Numbered from the stretch's first letter, positions 8,538-16,263 are shown. The stretch is 52,946 nt of DNA from Daejeonella sp. (GCF_030695525.1 NZ_JAUYSS010000042.1:1-52946), one strand, 5' to 3'. The notes: generated by a model from the letters alone, not told the origin. Program-made: numbers and translations.

Positions 8538-8989
8538 TGATCACTATCAATCAATATCCCCTTTACCCCTGCAGCCTCTCCGGCGAGCACATCCCGTTCC
8601 CTATCGCCAATAAAATAGGAGGAGCCCGCATCAATACCGAAACGGGCAACAGCCTTCTCAAGCATGATAGATCCGGGCTTTCGGCAAAGACATTTACCAT
8701 TGTATTCGGGATGATGCCTGCAGTAATAGATATCTGCTAAATGAATCCCCTGATCAGCATATGTTTTTCGTAAGTGATTGTGCATACGATCAAGAGTTTC
8801 TTCAGAATACCAGCCCTTGGCCAATCCGCCCTGGTTAGTTATTACAATCAATAAATATCCCCGTGATTGTAATTCCTTCAAAGCCGGAAAATTATGCTCT
8901 AATACTTTAAAGTCCTCAAACTTGCATACATAATCGCCGAGTTCTTTATTTAAAACCCCATCCCGATCTAAAAAAACGGCTTTTTTCAT
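8504..8989 (-). CDS. gmhB: D-glycero-D-manno-heptose 1,7-bisphosphate 7-phosphatase (GmhB-like HAD phosphatase)
   Basis: This is a HAD-superfamily phosphatase of the histidinol-phosphatase/GmhB type, which removes the 7-phosphate during synthesis of ADP-heptose for lipopolysaccharide. The protein has 161 residues. The nucleophile motif FLDRDGVLN has D8 and D10. Motif II is ITNQGG (50-55), and the zinc loop has C90, H92, C100 and C102 followed by RKP. Motif III is FIGDRERD. All catalytic and zinc ligands of GmhB are present. The gene is isolated and convergent with ypdA. Its 3' end forms part of an 18-bp inverted repeat. Confidence 0.88.
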   Translation of the reverse strand: MKKAVFLDRDGVLNKELGDYVCKFEDFKVLEHNFPALKELQSRGYLLIVITNQGGLAKGWYSEETLDRMHNHLRKTYADQGIHLADIYYCRHHPEYNGKCLCRKPGSIMLEKAVARFGIDAGSSYFIGDRERDVLAGEAAGVKGILIDSDQPIGEILNMIA

Positions 8990-9121
8990 TTTATTTCCTG
9001 TTATTCCTTTCTGACCCTGAACTTAAATTTGTCCGGAGAATAATTTAATTTTCAACCGGACTACTTTATTTCAAATATCACTAAAAGAAGTATCTTTAAT
9101 TAAGAAAAACCATTAAAAAAT

Positions 9122-11173
9122 ATGTCAGACACTACAGAAAAGAAAGAGTTTAAGTCCTATATCAGCTCAGGAAGTCATGTAGCAGAATTTACAGTAAAAT
9201 CAGTATTACTGGGGGCAATATTCGGAATAATCTTTGGAGCAGCAACAGTTTATCTTGCATTAAAAGCGGGATTAACCGTATCCGCCTCTATACCAATTGC
9301 TGTATTGGCTATCTCTATTGGGCGAAAATTTTTCAAAACAACCATACTTGAAAATAACATCATCCAAACTACAGGTTCTGCCGGGGAATCAATTGCTGCA
9401 GGTGTTGTGTTCACCCTGCCCGGATTTCTGTTTCTATCTGCAGGAAGTAACAGTGAATCCTTTTTCTCCTACAGGCCAATTTTCTTTCTTGCTGCTTTGG
9501 GTGGAATTCTGGGAACCCTGATGATGATTCCACTCAGGAGATCACTTATAGTTGAAGAACACCAAAGTTTGCCTTATCCGGAGGGAACTGCATGTGCTTC
9601 AGTATTGATTGCAGGGGAAAAAGGAGGTAACTTTGCCAAAACGGCTTATTACGGACTTGCTTTTGCATTTGCCTATGCCATTCTTCAGAAGATATTTCAT
9701 TTGATTGCAGAGGCTCCTACCTGGGCAACAAGCCAGGCGAACAAATTCTTTCCTTCAGCAACGGTCAATGGCGAAATTACTCCTGAATATATGGGTGTAG
9801 GATATATTATCGGCCCAAAGATTGCCGGAGTTCTGGTAGCAGGTGGTGTACTTGCATGGTTGGGACTTATTCCTTTGCTCGCAACATTAGTACCCGCAGA
9901 AACAATTGCTTATCAATTAGTTAAGCTTGGTTACCTAAAAGATGTATACAGTCCCGGAGGACCGGGAGGATGGGATCCTTTAAACATGGCTTTTGCAAAT
10001 ACAGCTACCGCTATTTACCAGGCCTATGTAAAACAAATCGGTGCAGGTGCAGTAGCTGCCGGTGGGTTCATTACCCTGCTTAAAACCATTCCTACAATTG
10101 TTTCATCGTTCAAATCAAGTCTGGCATCGATGAATAAGTCGAATACAGAAAAGCAGATTATCAAACGTACTGATGATGACCTCTCTTTTAAAGTAGTAAT
10201 TTTTGGAAGTCTTGGACTTATTTTACTGATGGCTTTATTACCGCAAATCCCCGGTGATTCTGTATTAAACAAATTGCTGATCGGTATTCTGGTAATCGTT
10301 TTTGGGTTTTTCTTTGTGACCGTATCCAGCCGGATTGTTGGATTGATCGGAACCTCCTCCAATCCGGTATCCGGAATGACCATTGCCACTTTAATGGGAA
10401 CCTGCCTTATTTTCATCAGCATTGGCTGGACAGGAAATTTATATGAACCTATGGCATTGGTTGTAGGAAGCATGATCTGTATTGCTGCAGCTAATGCCGG
10501 GGCAACATCACAGGATCTAAAAACCGGATATATTGTTGGTGCAACGCCCAGATATCAACAACTAGCTCTCTTCGTAGGCTCCATAGTATCCGCTGTAGTA
10601 ATAGGCCTGACACTCTCAGTGTTAGACAGACCAACAGCTGAAATGACCGCACAAGGTATAACACATGCAATAGGAACTGAAACCTACCCGGCACCTCAGG
10701 GAACTCTGATGGCCACTTTGATTAAAGGATTGCTCTCATTTAACCTCGATTGGCAGTTTGTACTCGTTGGAGTTTTTCTGGCAATCACAATCGAATTATG
10801 CGGGGTTAAATCACTCTCCTTTGCTGTTGGAGCATATTTGCCACTATCCACTACCCTGCCCATTTTTGCCGGTGGTGCCATTAAGGGCCTGGTAGAGATG
10901 AGAACAAAGAAGGATGGTAAAAAATCAGAGGAGGAAGAACTAGGTAAAGGAAACCTGTTTGCTACCGGACTTGTTGCTGGTGGTGCCCTTATGGGGGTTA
11001 TTTATGCCTTCCTCATGGCATTTGAATCAACCGGTGGTCCCGTGGAAAGCTTGAATATGGAAGCGCACCTGAGCGGATTGCTTGGAACCGGAGGATATCA
11101 GATATTAGGTTTTATATTCTTCCTGTTCATGGGCTGGTCTTTATACCGAATTGCAATTAGTAAAGACAAATAA
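9122..11173 (+). CDS. OPT-family oligopeptide transporter
   Basis: This is a polytopic inner-membrane transporter of the oligopeptide transporter (OPT) superfamily. The protein has 683 residues and around 14-16 hydrophobic segments. Near the N-terminus the sequence AAVYLALKAGLTVSASIP-like stretch (seen as VYLALKAGLTVSASIP) and NNIIQTTGSAGESIAAG are typical of bacterial OPT proteins. LPYPEGTACASVL (near residue 155) and GNLYEPMALVVGSMICIAAANAGATSQDLKTG (quoted in part: AAANAGATSQDLKTG) are further family signatures. Substrates in bacteria are thought to be short peptides or metal chelates; nothing nearby tells which. It is monocistronic, followed by hairpins. Confidence 0.92.
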   Translation: MSDTTEKKEFKSYISSGSHVAEFTVKSVLLGAIFGIIFGAATVYLALKAGLTVSASIPIAVLAISIGRKFFKTTILENNIIQTTGSAGESIAAGVVFTLPGFLFLSAGSNSESFFSYRPIFFLAALGGILGTLMMIPLRRSLIVEEHQSLPYPEGTACASVLIAGEKGGNFAKTAYYGLAFAFAYAILQKIFHLIAEAPTWATSQANKFFPSATVNGEITPEYMGVGYIIGPKIAGVLVAGGVLAWLGLIPLLATLVPAETIAYQLVKLGYLKDVYSPGGPGGWDPLNMAFANTATAIYQAYVKQIGAGAVAAGGFITLLKTIPTIVSSFKSSLASMNKSNTEKQIIKRTDDDLSFKVVIFGSLGLILLMALLPQIPGDSVLNKLLIGILVIVFGFFFVTVSSRIVGLIGTSSNPVSGMTIATLMGTCLIFISIGWTGNLYEPMALVVGSMICIAAANAGATSQDLKTGYIVGATPRYQQLALFVGSIVSAVVIGLTLSVLDRPTAEMTAQGITHAIGTETYPAPQGTLMATLIKGLLSFNLDWQFVLVGVFLAITIELCGVKSLSFAVGAYLPLSTTLPIFAGGAIKGLVEMRTKKDGKKSEEEELGKGNLFATGLVAGGALMGVIYAFLMAFESTGGPVESLNMEAHLSGLLGTGGYQILGFIFFLFMGWSLYRIAISKDK

Positions 11174-11187
11174 TTTATAAATAGCAG

Positions 11188-11228
11188 ATAGTGTAAAGTC
11201 CTGTAGAAACACATTGACCTTACACTAT
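11188..11228. terminator. Hairpin downstream of the OPT transporter
   Basis: ATAGTGTAAAGTC (11188-11200) pairs with GACCTTACACTAT (11216-11228) with one mismatch. It lies 15 nt after the OPT stop codon. There is no long T run, so it may be a processing or protective hairpin rather than an intrinsic terminator. Confidence 0.45.
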
Positions 11229-11229
11229 T

Positions 11230-11356
11230 CCCTCTGGTTGGTGTTATCACCGACCACTGGATAAAATCGTGCTTGGTACGGTGAGAACACCGACCAGAGG
11301 GGAACGCGATTTCATGCCGGAACTAACCGGAGGAAAGGGCTGTGCCAGCCTATAAC
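11230..11356 (+). repeat. Structured intergenic repeat, copy 1
   Basis: The element starts with a long imperfect hairpin. Arms 11230-11252 (CCCTCTGGTTGGTGTT...) and 11279-11301 (...AACACCGACCAGAGGG) pair over about 21 of 23 positions. A 55-nt module follows directly (11302-11356), starting GAACGCG, with CCGGAACTA, CCGGAGGAAAGGGCTG and ending CCTATAAC. The same module recurs at 40325-40380 on the opposite strand with roughly 49 of 56 positions conserved. The two copies lie in unrelated contexts and contain no reading frame. The 11174-11469 gap contains nothing else. Confidence 0.7.
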
Positions 11357-11469
11357 AAATAGGTATTGGTTTCCAAAATCATATTATCGTGGCTCAAGAG
11401 TCTTGTCAGATCAATTATAAGCGCATTTTTTACCCTTGCTTATATCGCACTCAGGAAATATTAAGGGTT

Positions 11470-12063
11470 TTATGGAATATGGCTTACTCCTCCTGATACA
11501 ATGAGTTTCATCGCTTCACTGGCACTCATTTTAAGCGGTTTGACACGATCAGAGTGTACAATACATAATTGTCCGGCAAAAGAATAAGATAAAGGAAAGT
11601 AGACCGCTACCTCGCCCGGATATCCAATTTTAGTAAGGTCTTTCTGAGTCAGGAAGCCAATTTTCTTTAATCCTGTCTCATTAACTTCAACCACAACAGG
11701 CTCGTTGAACTTTTTATCATCACCTACAAAGGCCTCAGTAAGATCTTTGAATGAGGTATAGATCACATTAAATACCGGCAATCTTTTGAACCATGACCCA
11801 AACCACTTTTTGATCGGGTCAGTTACAAAATTTGTTACCACAATTCCAACCACAATTAGAAATACCACTACAGTCAGAATTCCTAAACCCGGAATATAGA
11901 TTGGCTTTCCGGCCTGATCAACCCAGATTACATCACTTAAATTAAGTGCAGAATCCAACTTGGAAACCGCCCAGTAAATAAAGAATAAAGCTGCGGCAAT
12001 TGGCAGAATTACCAGGGCGCCTCTAATAAGGTAATTAAATAAAGCTCTGACTATCCTATTCAT
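11470..12063 (-). CDS. DUF502 family membrane protein
   Basis: This is a 197-residue protein of the DUF502 family, whose function is unknown. Two hydrophobic segments (about residues 10-32 and 56-78) form a hairpin in the inner membrane, followed by a soluble C-terminal domain. The family signature is visible in DPIKKWFGSWFKRLPVFNVIYTSFKDL and TQKDLTKIG (quoted separately as FNVIYTSFKDL and IGFLTQKD). The start codon overlaps the end of murF-alr by 8 nt, so it is probably co-translated with that gene and may be cell-envelope related; this is inference from context only. Confidence 0.85.
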   Translation of the reverse strand: MNRIVRALFNYLIRGALVILPIAAALFFIYWAVSKLDSALNLSDVIWVDQAGKPIYIPGLGILTVVVFLIVVGIVVTNFVTDPIKKWFGSWFKRLPVFNVIYTSFKDLTEAFVGDDKKFNEPVVVEVNETGLKKIGFLTQKDLTKIGYPGEVAVYFPLSYSFAGQLCIVHSDRVKPLKMSASEAMKLIVSGGVSHIP

Positions 12064-14515
12064 AATAATAAATTCGTTTCACCCGCTGAGAAATTCCTGT
12101 CAGTACTTCATAGGGTATTGTATCAAGCTGTCTGGCAATATCTTCCACCCGGATCTGATCATTGAACACAATCACCTCATCCCCTTCAACTGCTTCAATT
12201 CCGCTAATATCCAGCATACACATATCCATACAAATCTTTCCAATTGTCGGGACTTCCTTACCCCTGACAATCATTTTCCCCTTTCCATTGCCCAATCCCC
12301 TTCGGTAGCCATCGGCATACCCAATCTTCACCGTTGCAATTTTTCCTCCTTCAGGCATCTTCCCTTCCCTGCCATAACCGATTGTATCGCCCGCAGGAAT
12401 AGTTTTAATCTGTGAAATACTGGTTTTCAGCGAAGTTACGGTTTGTAAGGGAGATTTTGAATCATAAGAAGAATCTATTCCATAAAGTCCGATGCCAAGG
12501 CGAACCATATCAAAACGGGAATCTGGCCAACGGCTGATCCCAGAAGTATTGGAAATATGTTTCATGAATGGATAATTCAGGTTTTGGCTGATCCGTTCAG
12601 AAAGCTTTAAAAAGAGATCGATCTGGTACCTGGTAAATTCATCATGCTCCGGATCCTCACTAGCCACCAGATGAGAAAACACGCTCTGTATACGTACTCC
12701 CTTTGTATTGACAAGAATTTCAAGCAGCTCATCCAGTTCTTCCTCCATAAACCCTAACCGGTGCATACCGGTATCCAGTTTAAGATGGATTGGATAATTC
12801 TCCATATTCTTCCGGTTCAACACCTCCATCAACTGGTTTAAAACCCGGACACTGAATATTTCTGGTTCCAGTTTATGCTGAATGATGGTTTCGAAAGCCA
12901 TCGCATCCGGACTCATCACCATAATCGGCAAACTGCATCCGGCATTCCGTAATGCGACGCCTTCATCCGCATAGGCAACAGCCAGGTAATCAACTTTATT
13001 GAATTCCAGAAGATTGGCTATTTCAAAACTGCCGCTGCCATAAGAAAATGCCTTCACCATGGCCATAATTTTTGTCCCGGCCCCTAATTCCAGCTTATAA
13101 TGATTCAGATTATGTTCCAGTGCATTCAAATTAATCTCCAGTACAGTTTCATGAACCTTCTGAGTTAAAAGCTGGCTGATTTGCTCAAATTCGAAAGACC
13201 TAGCCCCTTTTAAAAGTATAGTCTCATTATAAAACTTTATTGAACTGAAATGTTCCAGGAAATCCGTTGTGCTGGCGAAACATTCGGTCTCAAAAGGATA
13301 ATCAACAACATACTTGCTGATTTGCTCACCTACTGCTAATAATCTGTCGACTGACTTATTCTCCAGCAGATTCCTGACCTGTTCATAAACCACTTCGGAA
13401 TCAGTCCCGGGTATATCAGAAAGTATCAATGTGCGCCGCTGATGCTGCTTTTGCTGTTTTAAAAAATCAAGGGCAATAGCCAATGAGGAAAGGTCGAGAC
13501 TGTAGGAATCGTCGATTACAGAACAGTTATTAATGCCATTCTTAAGTTCAAGCCGCATTCCTACCGGAATGAGCTTCTCAAGCCGCTTATCAGCCTCTTC
13601 AGGCTCATAACCCATTGCCAGTAAACTAGCCCAGCAGATTATCGCGTTCTCAATAGAGGCCTGATCCGTAAATGGAATCATTGCCTGAACATCCTTTCCA
13701 TTGAAACGCGCCCTCAGAAACTGGAATCTTTCCTCAAGCACCTCATCATCAAAAACCTCTAAATTTGCCTGTCCACGATAGTTCCAGGTGAATTTATTCT
13801 TACCGGGTATTTCACCATCATACTGATCCAGATACTTATCTGAGTAAATAAACAGATCCACACCTTCAAACAGCTTCAGTTTTTCGCTGATCTTTTCATT
13901 GAGGCTCTCAAAACCGGTACTATGGGCCTCCCCGATATTGGTTAGTATTCCAATCGTCGGACGAATTATCTTTGCCAGATTTTCCATCTCACCCGCTTTG
14001 GATACCCCCGCTTCAAATATCGCCAGATCATTCTCTTCATTCATTTCCCATACCGAAACGGGTACCCCGATCTGTGAATTATAGCTTTTAGGGCTCCTGA
14101 CTATATTGCTTTCAGGCACCAGAAGCTGATAGAGCCATTCTTTGACGATGGTCTTACCATTGCTGCCGGTGATACCGATGACCGGATAATTGAATTTTGA
14201 ACGATGAGCAGCTGCCAGATCCTGCAATGCCATTAGCGTATCACCAACCTTGTAGAAGTTTGCATCAGGATAAGCTCCGGTATCAAATTCGGAATCAGAA
14301 ATTACAAAACTCCTTACTCCGGCTTCATAAACGGCAGCAATAAAGCTATGCCCGTCCCTCCTCGCTTTCAGCGCAAAAAAGAGCGCATGATTGATATCGC
14401 TAAGCTTCCTACTATCGCTAAGTATGGTCCTGATCAAAATATCCTTATTCTGAATAAAAGACTCCGCTTTGAGGATACCTGTGAGATCTTCTGTTGAATA
14501 TAGGATATGGTTCAT
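12056..14515 (-). CDS. Bifunctional MurF ligase / alanine racemase fusion
   Basis: This fusion joins two peptidoglycan precursor steps: racemisation of L-alanine to D-alanine and addition of D-Ala-D-Ala to UDP-MurNAc-tripeptide. The protein has 819 residues. The N-terminal half is MurF-like, with the ATP-binding loop GITGSNGKT at 114-122. The C-terminal half from about residue 447 is a fold-type III alanine racemase, with the PLP lysine K488 in MVKAFSYG and the motifs KLDTGMHRLGF and GYADGYRRG. Such MurF-Alr fusions are common in Bacteroidota, usually alongside a separate MurF elsewhere in the genome, so the ligase half may be partly redundant. It overlaps the DUF502 gene downstream and is divergent from recX. 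Confidence 0.94.
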   Translation of the reverse strand: MNHILYSTEDLTGILKAESFIQNKDILIRTILSDSRKLSDINHALFFALKARRDGHSFIAAVYEAGVRSFVISDSEFDTGAYPDANFYKVGDTLMALQDLAAAHRSKFNYPVIGITGSNGKTIVKEWLYQLLVPESNIVRSPKSYNSQIGVPVSVWEMNEENDLAIFEAGVSKAGEMENLAKIIRPTIGILTNIGEAHSTGFESLNEKISEKLKLFEGVDLFIYSDKYLDQYDGEIPGKNKFTWNYRGQANLEVFDDEVLEERFQFLRARFNGKDVQAMIPFTDQASIENAIICWASLLAMGYEPEEADKRLEKLIPVGMRLELKNGINNCSVIDDSYSLDLSSLAIALDFLKQQKQHQRRTLILSDIPGTDSEVVYEQVRNLLENKSVDRLLAVGEQISKYVVDYPFETECFASTTDFLEHFSSIKFYNETILLKGARSFEFEQISQLLTQKVHETVLEINLNALEHNLNHYKLELGAGTKIMAMVKAFSYGSGSFEIANLLEFNKVDYLAVAYADEGVALRNAGCSLPIMVMSPDAMAFETIIQHKLEPEIFSVRVLNQLMEVLNRKNMENYPIHLKLDTGMHRLGFMEEELDELLEILVNTKGVRIQSVFSHLVASEDPEHDEFTRYQIDLFLKLSERISQNLNYPFMKHISNTSGISRWPDSRFDMVRLGIGLYGIDSSYDSKSPLQTVTSLKTSISQIKTIPAGDTIGYGREGKMPEGGKIATVKIGYADGYRRGLGNGKGKMIVRGKEVPTIGKICMDMCMLDISGIEAVEGDEVIVFNDQIRVEDIARQLDTIPYEVLTGISQRVKRIYYYE

Positions 14516-14556
14516 TCTGCTAATTTCAATAATTTTTAAAGATTCCTCTCAAATAT

Positions 14557-15063
14557 TTGCGATATTTCAGTGCTTTGAAAAACGAGAACATTAAGCCAAA
14601 AATATTCAGCAGAGAACAGGCTAAACTGAAAGCTGAAAGCTATTGCGCCTACCAGGAAAGGTCGCAGTATGAGGTCAGGAACAAACTTTACGAATGGGGT
14701 TTGCATCAAAAAGATGTAGAGGAGATCATTTCTGAGCTTATTGATCAGAATTTCCTGAATGAAGAGCGTTTTTCGATAGCCTATACAATGGGTAAGTTCA
14801 GAATCAAGGGCTGGGGCAAATTGAAGATCAAACAGGGTTTAAAATTAAAACAGGTTCCTGATAAGATGATCCAGAAAGCACTTAAAAGCATTGATGAAGG
14901 CGATTATTTAATGAGTTTAAGGCAGATCCTTGAGAAGAAATCGAATCTTCTATCAGAGAAAGACCCTTTTAAGCGCCGCTATTTGTTGAGCAGATATGCA
15001 ATGAGTAAAGGTTATGAACAGGACTTGATCTCAGAACTGCTGATAAACAAGAGTTTAGAATAA
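14557..15063 (+). CDS. recX: RecX family regulatory protein
   Basis: This is a helical regulator of RecA, usually an inhibitor of RecA filament extension. The protein has up to 168 residues. The RecX three-helix repeats are visible: SQYEVRNKLYEWG, VEEIISELIDQNFLNEERF and the hallmark FRIKGWGKLKIKQGLK. No ATG is available in the N-terminal region. The frame can begin with TTG at 14557 or TTG at 14575, and no clear ribosome binding site decides between them. The gene lies divergent from murF-alr and is followed by tRNA-Gly. Confidence 0.88.
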   Translation: MRYFSALKNENIKPKIFSREQAKLKAESYCAYQERSQYEVRNKLYEWGLHQKDVEEIISELIDQNFLNEERFSIAYTMGKFRIKGWGKLKIKQGLKLKQVPDKMIQKALKSIDEGDYLMSLRQILEKKSNLLSEKDPFKRRYLLSRYAMSKGYEQDLISELLINKSLE

Positions 15064-15087
15064 TTATTTAAAAAAATTAAAAAATAC

Positions 15088-15117
15088 TTGCCAAAATTGC
15101 TTTTCTGCCTATATTTG
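15088..15117 (+). promoter_or_regulatory. Bacteroidota-type promoter of tRNA-Gly
   Basis: TTG at 15088-15090 and TATATTTG at 15110-15117 are separated by exactly 19 nt. This fits the Bacteroidota housekeeping promoter consensus (TTTG, 19-21 nt, TAnnTTTG). The tRNA begins 35 nt after the -7 element. Confidence 0.8.
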
Positions 15118-15151
15118 TGCCGCAGTATTCCTCCGGAACACTCACCCAAAC

Positions 15152-15227
<76 letters not shown>

Positions 15228-15236
15228 ATATGAAAC

Positions 15237-15260
15237 TCCCTCCTAACAGAGGGAATTTTT
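15237..15260 (+). terminator. Terminator after tRNA-Gly
   Basis: TCCCTC (15237-15242) pairs with GAGGGA (15249-15254), followed by ATTTTTG. This is a short hairpin with a T-rich tail, suited to ending the tRNA-Gly transcript. Confidence 0.6.
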
Positions 15261-15277
15261 GTTTGAAATAGTAATAA

Positions 15278-15326
15278 CCATCTGCTCGGATGGTGGATCC
15301 CGATAGCTATCGGGAGGTAGACACGC
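15278..15326 (+). pseudogene. Partial tRNA-Leu copy interrupted by an 18-bp palindrome
   Basis: CCATCTGCTCGGATGGTGGA (15278-15297) is identical to the leader and 5' end of the intact tRNA-Leu (15354-15373). The copy then carries the perfect palindrome TCCCGATAGCTATCGGGA (15298-15315) where the true gene has ACT in the D loop. It resumes tRNA sequence with GGTAGACACGC (15316-15326). After that the similarity stops, and there is no anticodon arm, T arm or 3' acceptor strand. It cannot form a functional tRNA. Confidence 0.8.
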
Positions 15327-15359
15327 CAATTGGATTGTTAGAGCAAATTATAGCCATCT

Positions 15360-15445
15360 GCTCGGATGGTGGAACTGGTAGACACGCAGGACTTAAAATC
15401 CTGTTCGCCCTAAAGCGAGTGCGGGTTCGATTCCCGCTCCGAGTA
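15360..15445 (+). tRNA. tRNA-Leu (UAA)
   Basis: This is an 86-nt class II tRNA. Acceptor GCTCGGA pairs with TCCGAGT (G-U at the first pair). The anticodon stem CAGGA/TCCTG encloses the loop CTTAAAA (15392-15398) with anticodon TAA at 15394-15396. A long variable arm and the T-arm GCGGG-TTCGATT-CCCGC follow. The discriminator is A15445, as expected for leucine. The CCA end is not encoded, unlike in the neighbouring tRNA-Gly. Confidence 0.96.
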
Positions 15446-15446
15446 C

Positions 15447-15480
15447 AAAAGCTCTTTGGAAACAAAGGGCTTTTGTTTTT
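15447..15480 (+). terminator. Terminator after tRNA-Leu
   Basis: AAAAGCTCTTTG (15447-15458) pairs with CAAAGGGCTTTT (15463-15474) with one mismatch, followed by GTTTTT. A diverged version of the same terminator follows the degenerate tRNA-Leu copy at 15875-15904. Confidence 0.8.
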
Positions 15481-15554
15481 AATATACCTACCGTTTAATA
15501 AGCAGATTTGATTCCTTCCATAATTCTTTCCTAGATTCCTGAAAATTATTTTTC

Positions 15555-15839
15555 ATGTTTTCCACCTATATCTTACAATCTCAAAAAAGCGGCAGATACT
15601 ATATTGGGCATACAGAAAATATTCCGAAAAGATTGCTCAGGCATAATAATGGCCAAGTAACTGCAACTAGAAATAAAGGTCCATGGGTTTTAGTGTATTT
15701 CGAAAATTTCAATTCCAGGATAGAAGCCAATCAAAGAGAGCTTGAAATAAAATCCATGAAAAGCAAAATTTATATCGAAAAATTGATTGCTGATGGTGGA
15801 AGGTTAAGCATGTCCGATAAAAATTGGGGTTCACTCTAA
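15555..15839 (+). CDS. GIY-YIG nuclease family protein (UPF0213 type), inside a tRNA-Leu duplication
   Basis: This is a compact single-domain GIY-YIG endonuclease of 94 residues. The core motif is present as TYILQS and YYIGHT (residues 4-19). The catalytic arginine lies in KRLLRHNNG and the metal-binding glutamate in IEANQRELEIK. There is no additional DNA-binding domain. The ATG at 15555 is the only sensible start. It lies about 75 nt after the tRNA-Leu terminator. The last 15 or so codons (from 15792) coincide with a degenerate tRNA-Leu copy, and the stop codon falls in the sequence CTAAAGCGAGT that matches the tRNA variable arm. The biological role of stand-alone GIY-YIG proteins is unknown; association with tRNA copies suggests a selfish or repair-linked nuclease. 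Confidence 0.88.
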   Translation: MFSTYILQSQKSGRYYIGHTENIPKRLLRHNNGQVTATRNKGPWVLVYFENFNSRIEANQRELEIKSMKSKIYIEKLIADGGRLSMSDKNWGSL

Positions 15840-15873
15840 AGCGAGTACCCCGATTAGTTCGGGGCTCCGAGTA
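15789..15873 (+). pseudogene. Degenerate tRNA-Leu copy with T arm replaced by a palindrome
   Basis: GATGGTGGAA (15792-15801), CTAAAGCGAGT (15836-15846) and GCTCCGAGTACAAAAGC (15864-15880) are identical to the intact tRNA-Leu and its 3' flank, in the same order and near-identical spacing. The anticodon arm is degraded. The T arm is replaced by CCCCGATTAGTTCGGGG (15848-15864), an inverted repeat with 6-bp arms. The first half overlaps the 3' end of the GIY-YIG gene. It cannot act as a tRNA because the T loop is gone. Confidence 0.72.
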
Positions 15874-15874
15874 C

Positions 15875-15904
15875 AAAAGCCCGATATGAAAATATTGGGC
15901 TTTT
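15875..15904 (+). terminator. Terminator after the degenerate tRNA-Leu copy
   Basis: AAAAGCCCGATA (15875-15886) pairs with TATTGGGCTTTT (15893-15904) with one mismatch, giving a 12-bp stem. It is a diverged homologue of the terminator of the intact tRNA-Leu and would end the GIY-YIG transcript. Confidence 0.75.
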
Positions 15905-16035
15905 GTGTTCTATACGTTTTTGCAAGGATCGTATTATTTACGTTTAAAATTTAAAGCTCATGAGTAACCTTTAAATGGTTAATCTTGTTTTACCAAAGTT
16001 TTGAAAGTTTTAACATGCATCTCTTATCTTTGTGT

Positions 16036-16263
16036 ATGGAAGAACCATTTGATATTTTTATAGGATCAGCAACCTATTCCGTATTTCCGGAAGAAGATCA
16101 TACGTTTACTGTTTTCAAAGAAGGCAAAGAATATATCCACATTCAAAAGGATACAGAAGGCGTATGGTTGAAACTCGATTATGAAACTGACCTTCCAATT
16201 TTTGATGAAGATCCTGAGGTAAATGATATTGGTCGCCAGATAAATTTACACCAGGCTGATTAG
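16036..16263 (+). CDS. Small uncharacterised acidic protein
   Basis: This is a 75-residue protein from the ATG at 16036 (MEEPFDIFIGSATYSVFPEE). I do not recognise a characterised family. It is acidic, has alternating hydrophobic and polar residues suggesting a small beta-rich fold, and has no signal peptide or membrane segment. The frame extends upstream to 15985, but the promoter-like TATCTTTG at 16025-16032 (with TTG at 16001-16003) lies just before the ATG at 16036, so the shorter form is preferred. If that promoter is real the mRNA would be nearly leaderless. A bidirectional terminator follows. Confidence 0.65.
   Translation: MEEPFDIFIGSATYSVFPEEDHTFTVFKEGKEYIHIQKDTEGVWLKLDYETDLPIFDEDPEVNDIGRQINLHQAD

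Noticed and set aside
10024-10881. Minus-strand open frames within the OPT transporter gene
   Set aside because: They lie antisense to a confidently assigned membrane protein and have no supporting signals.
15290-15511. A 73-codon plus-strand open frame running through the tRNA-Leu region
   Set aside because: It translates the palindrome and the tRNA-Leu gene itself (the SDGGTGRHAGLKIL stretch is a known artefact of reading through tRNA-Leu). It is not a protein gene.
15278-15905. A conventional prophage or integrative conjugative element at the tRNA locus
   Set aside because: There is no integrase, excisionase or phage/conjugation gene; the unit between the tRNA-like repeats is only about 0.4 kb.
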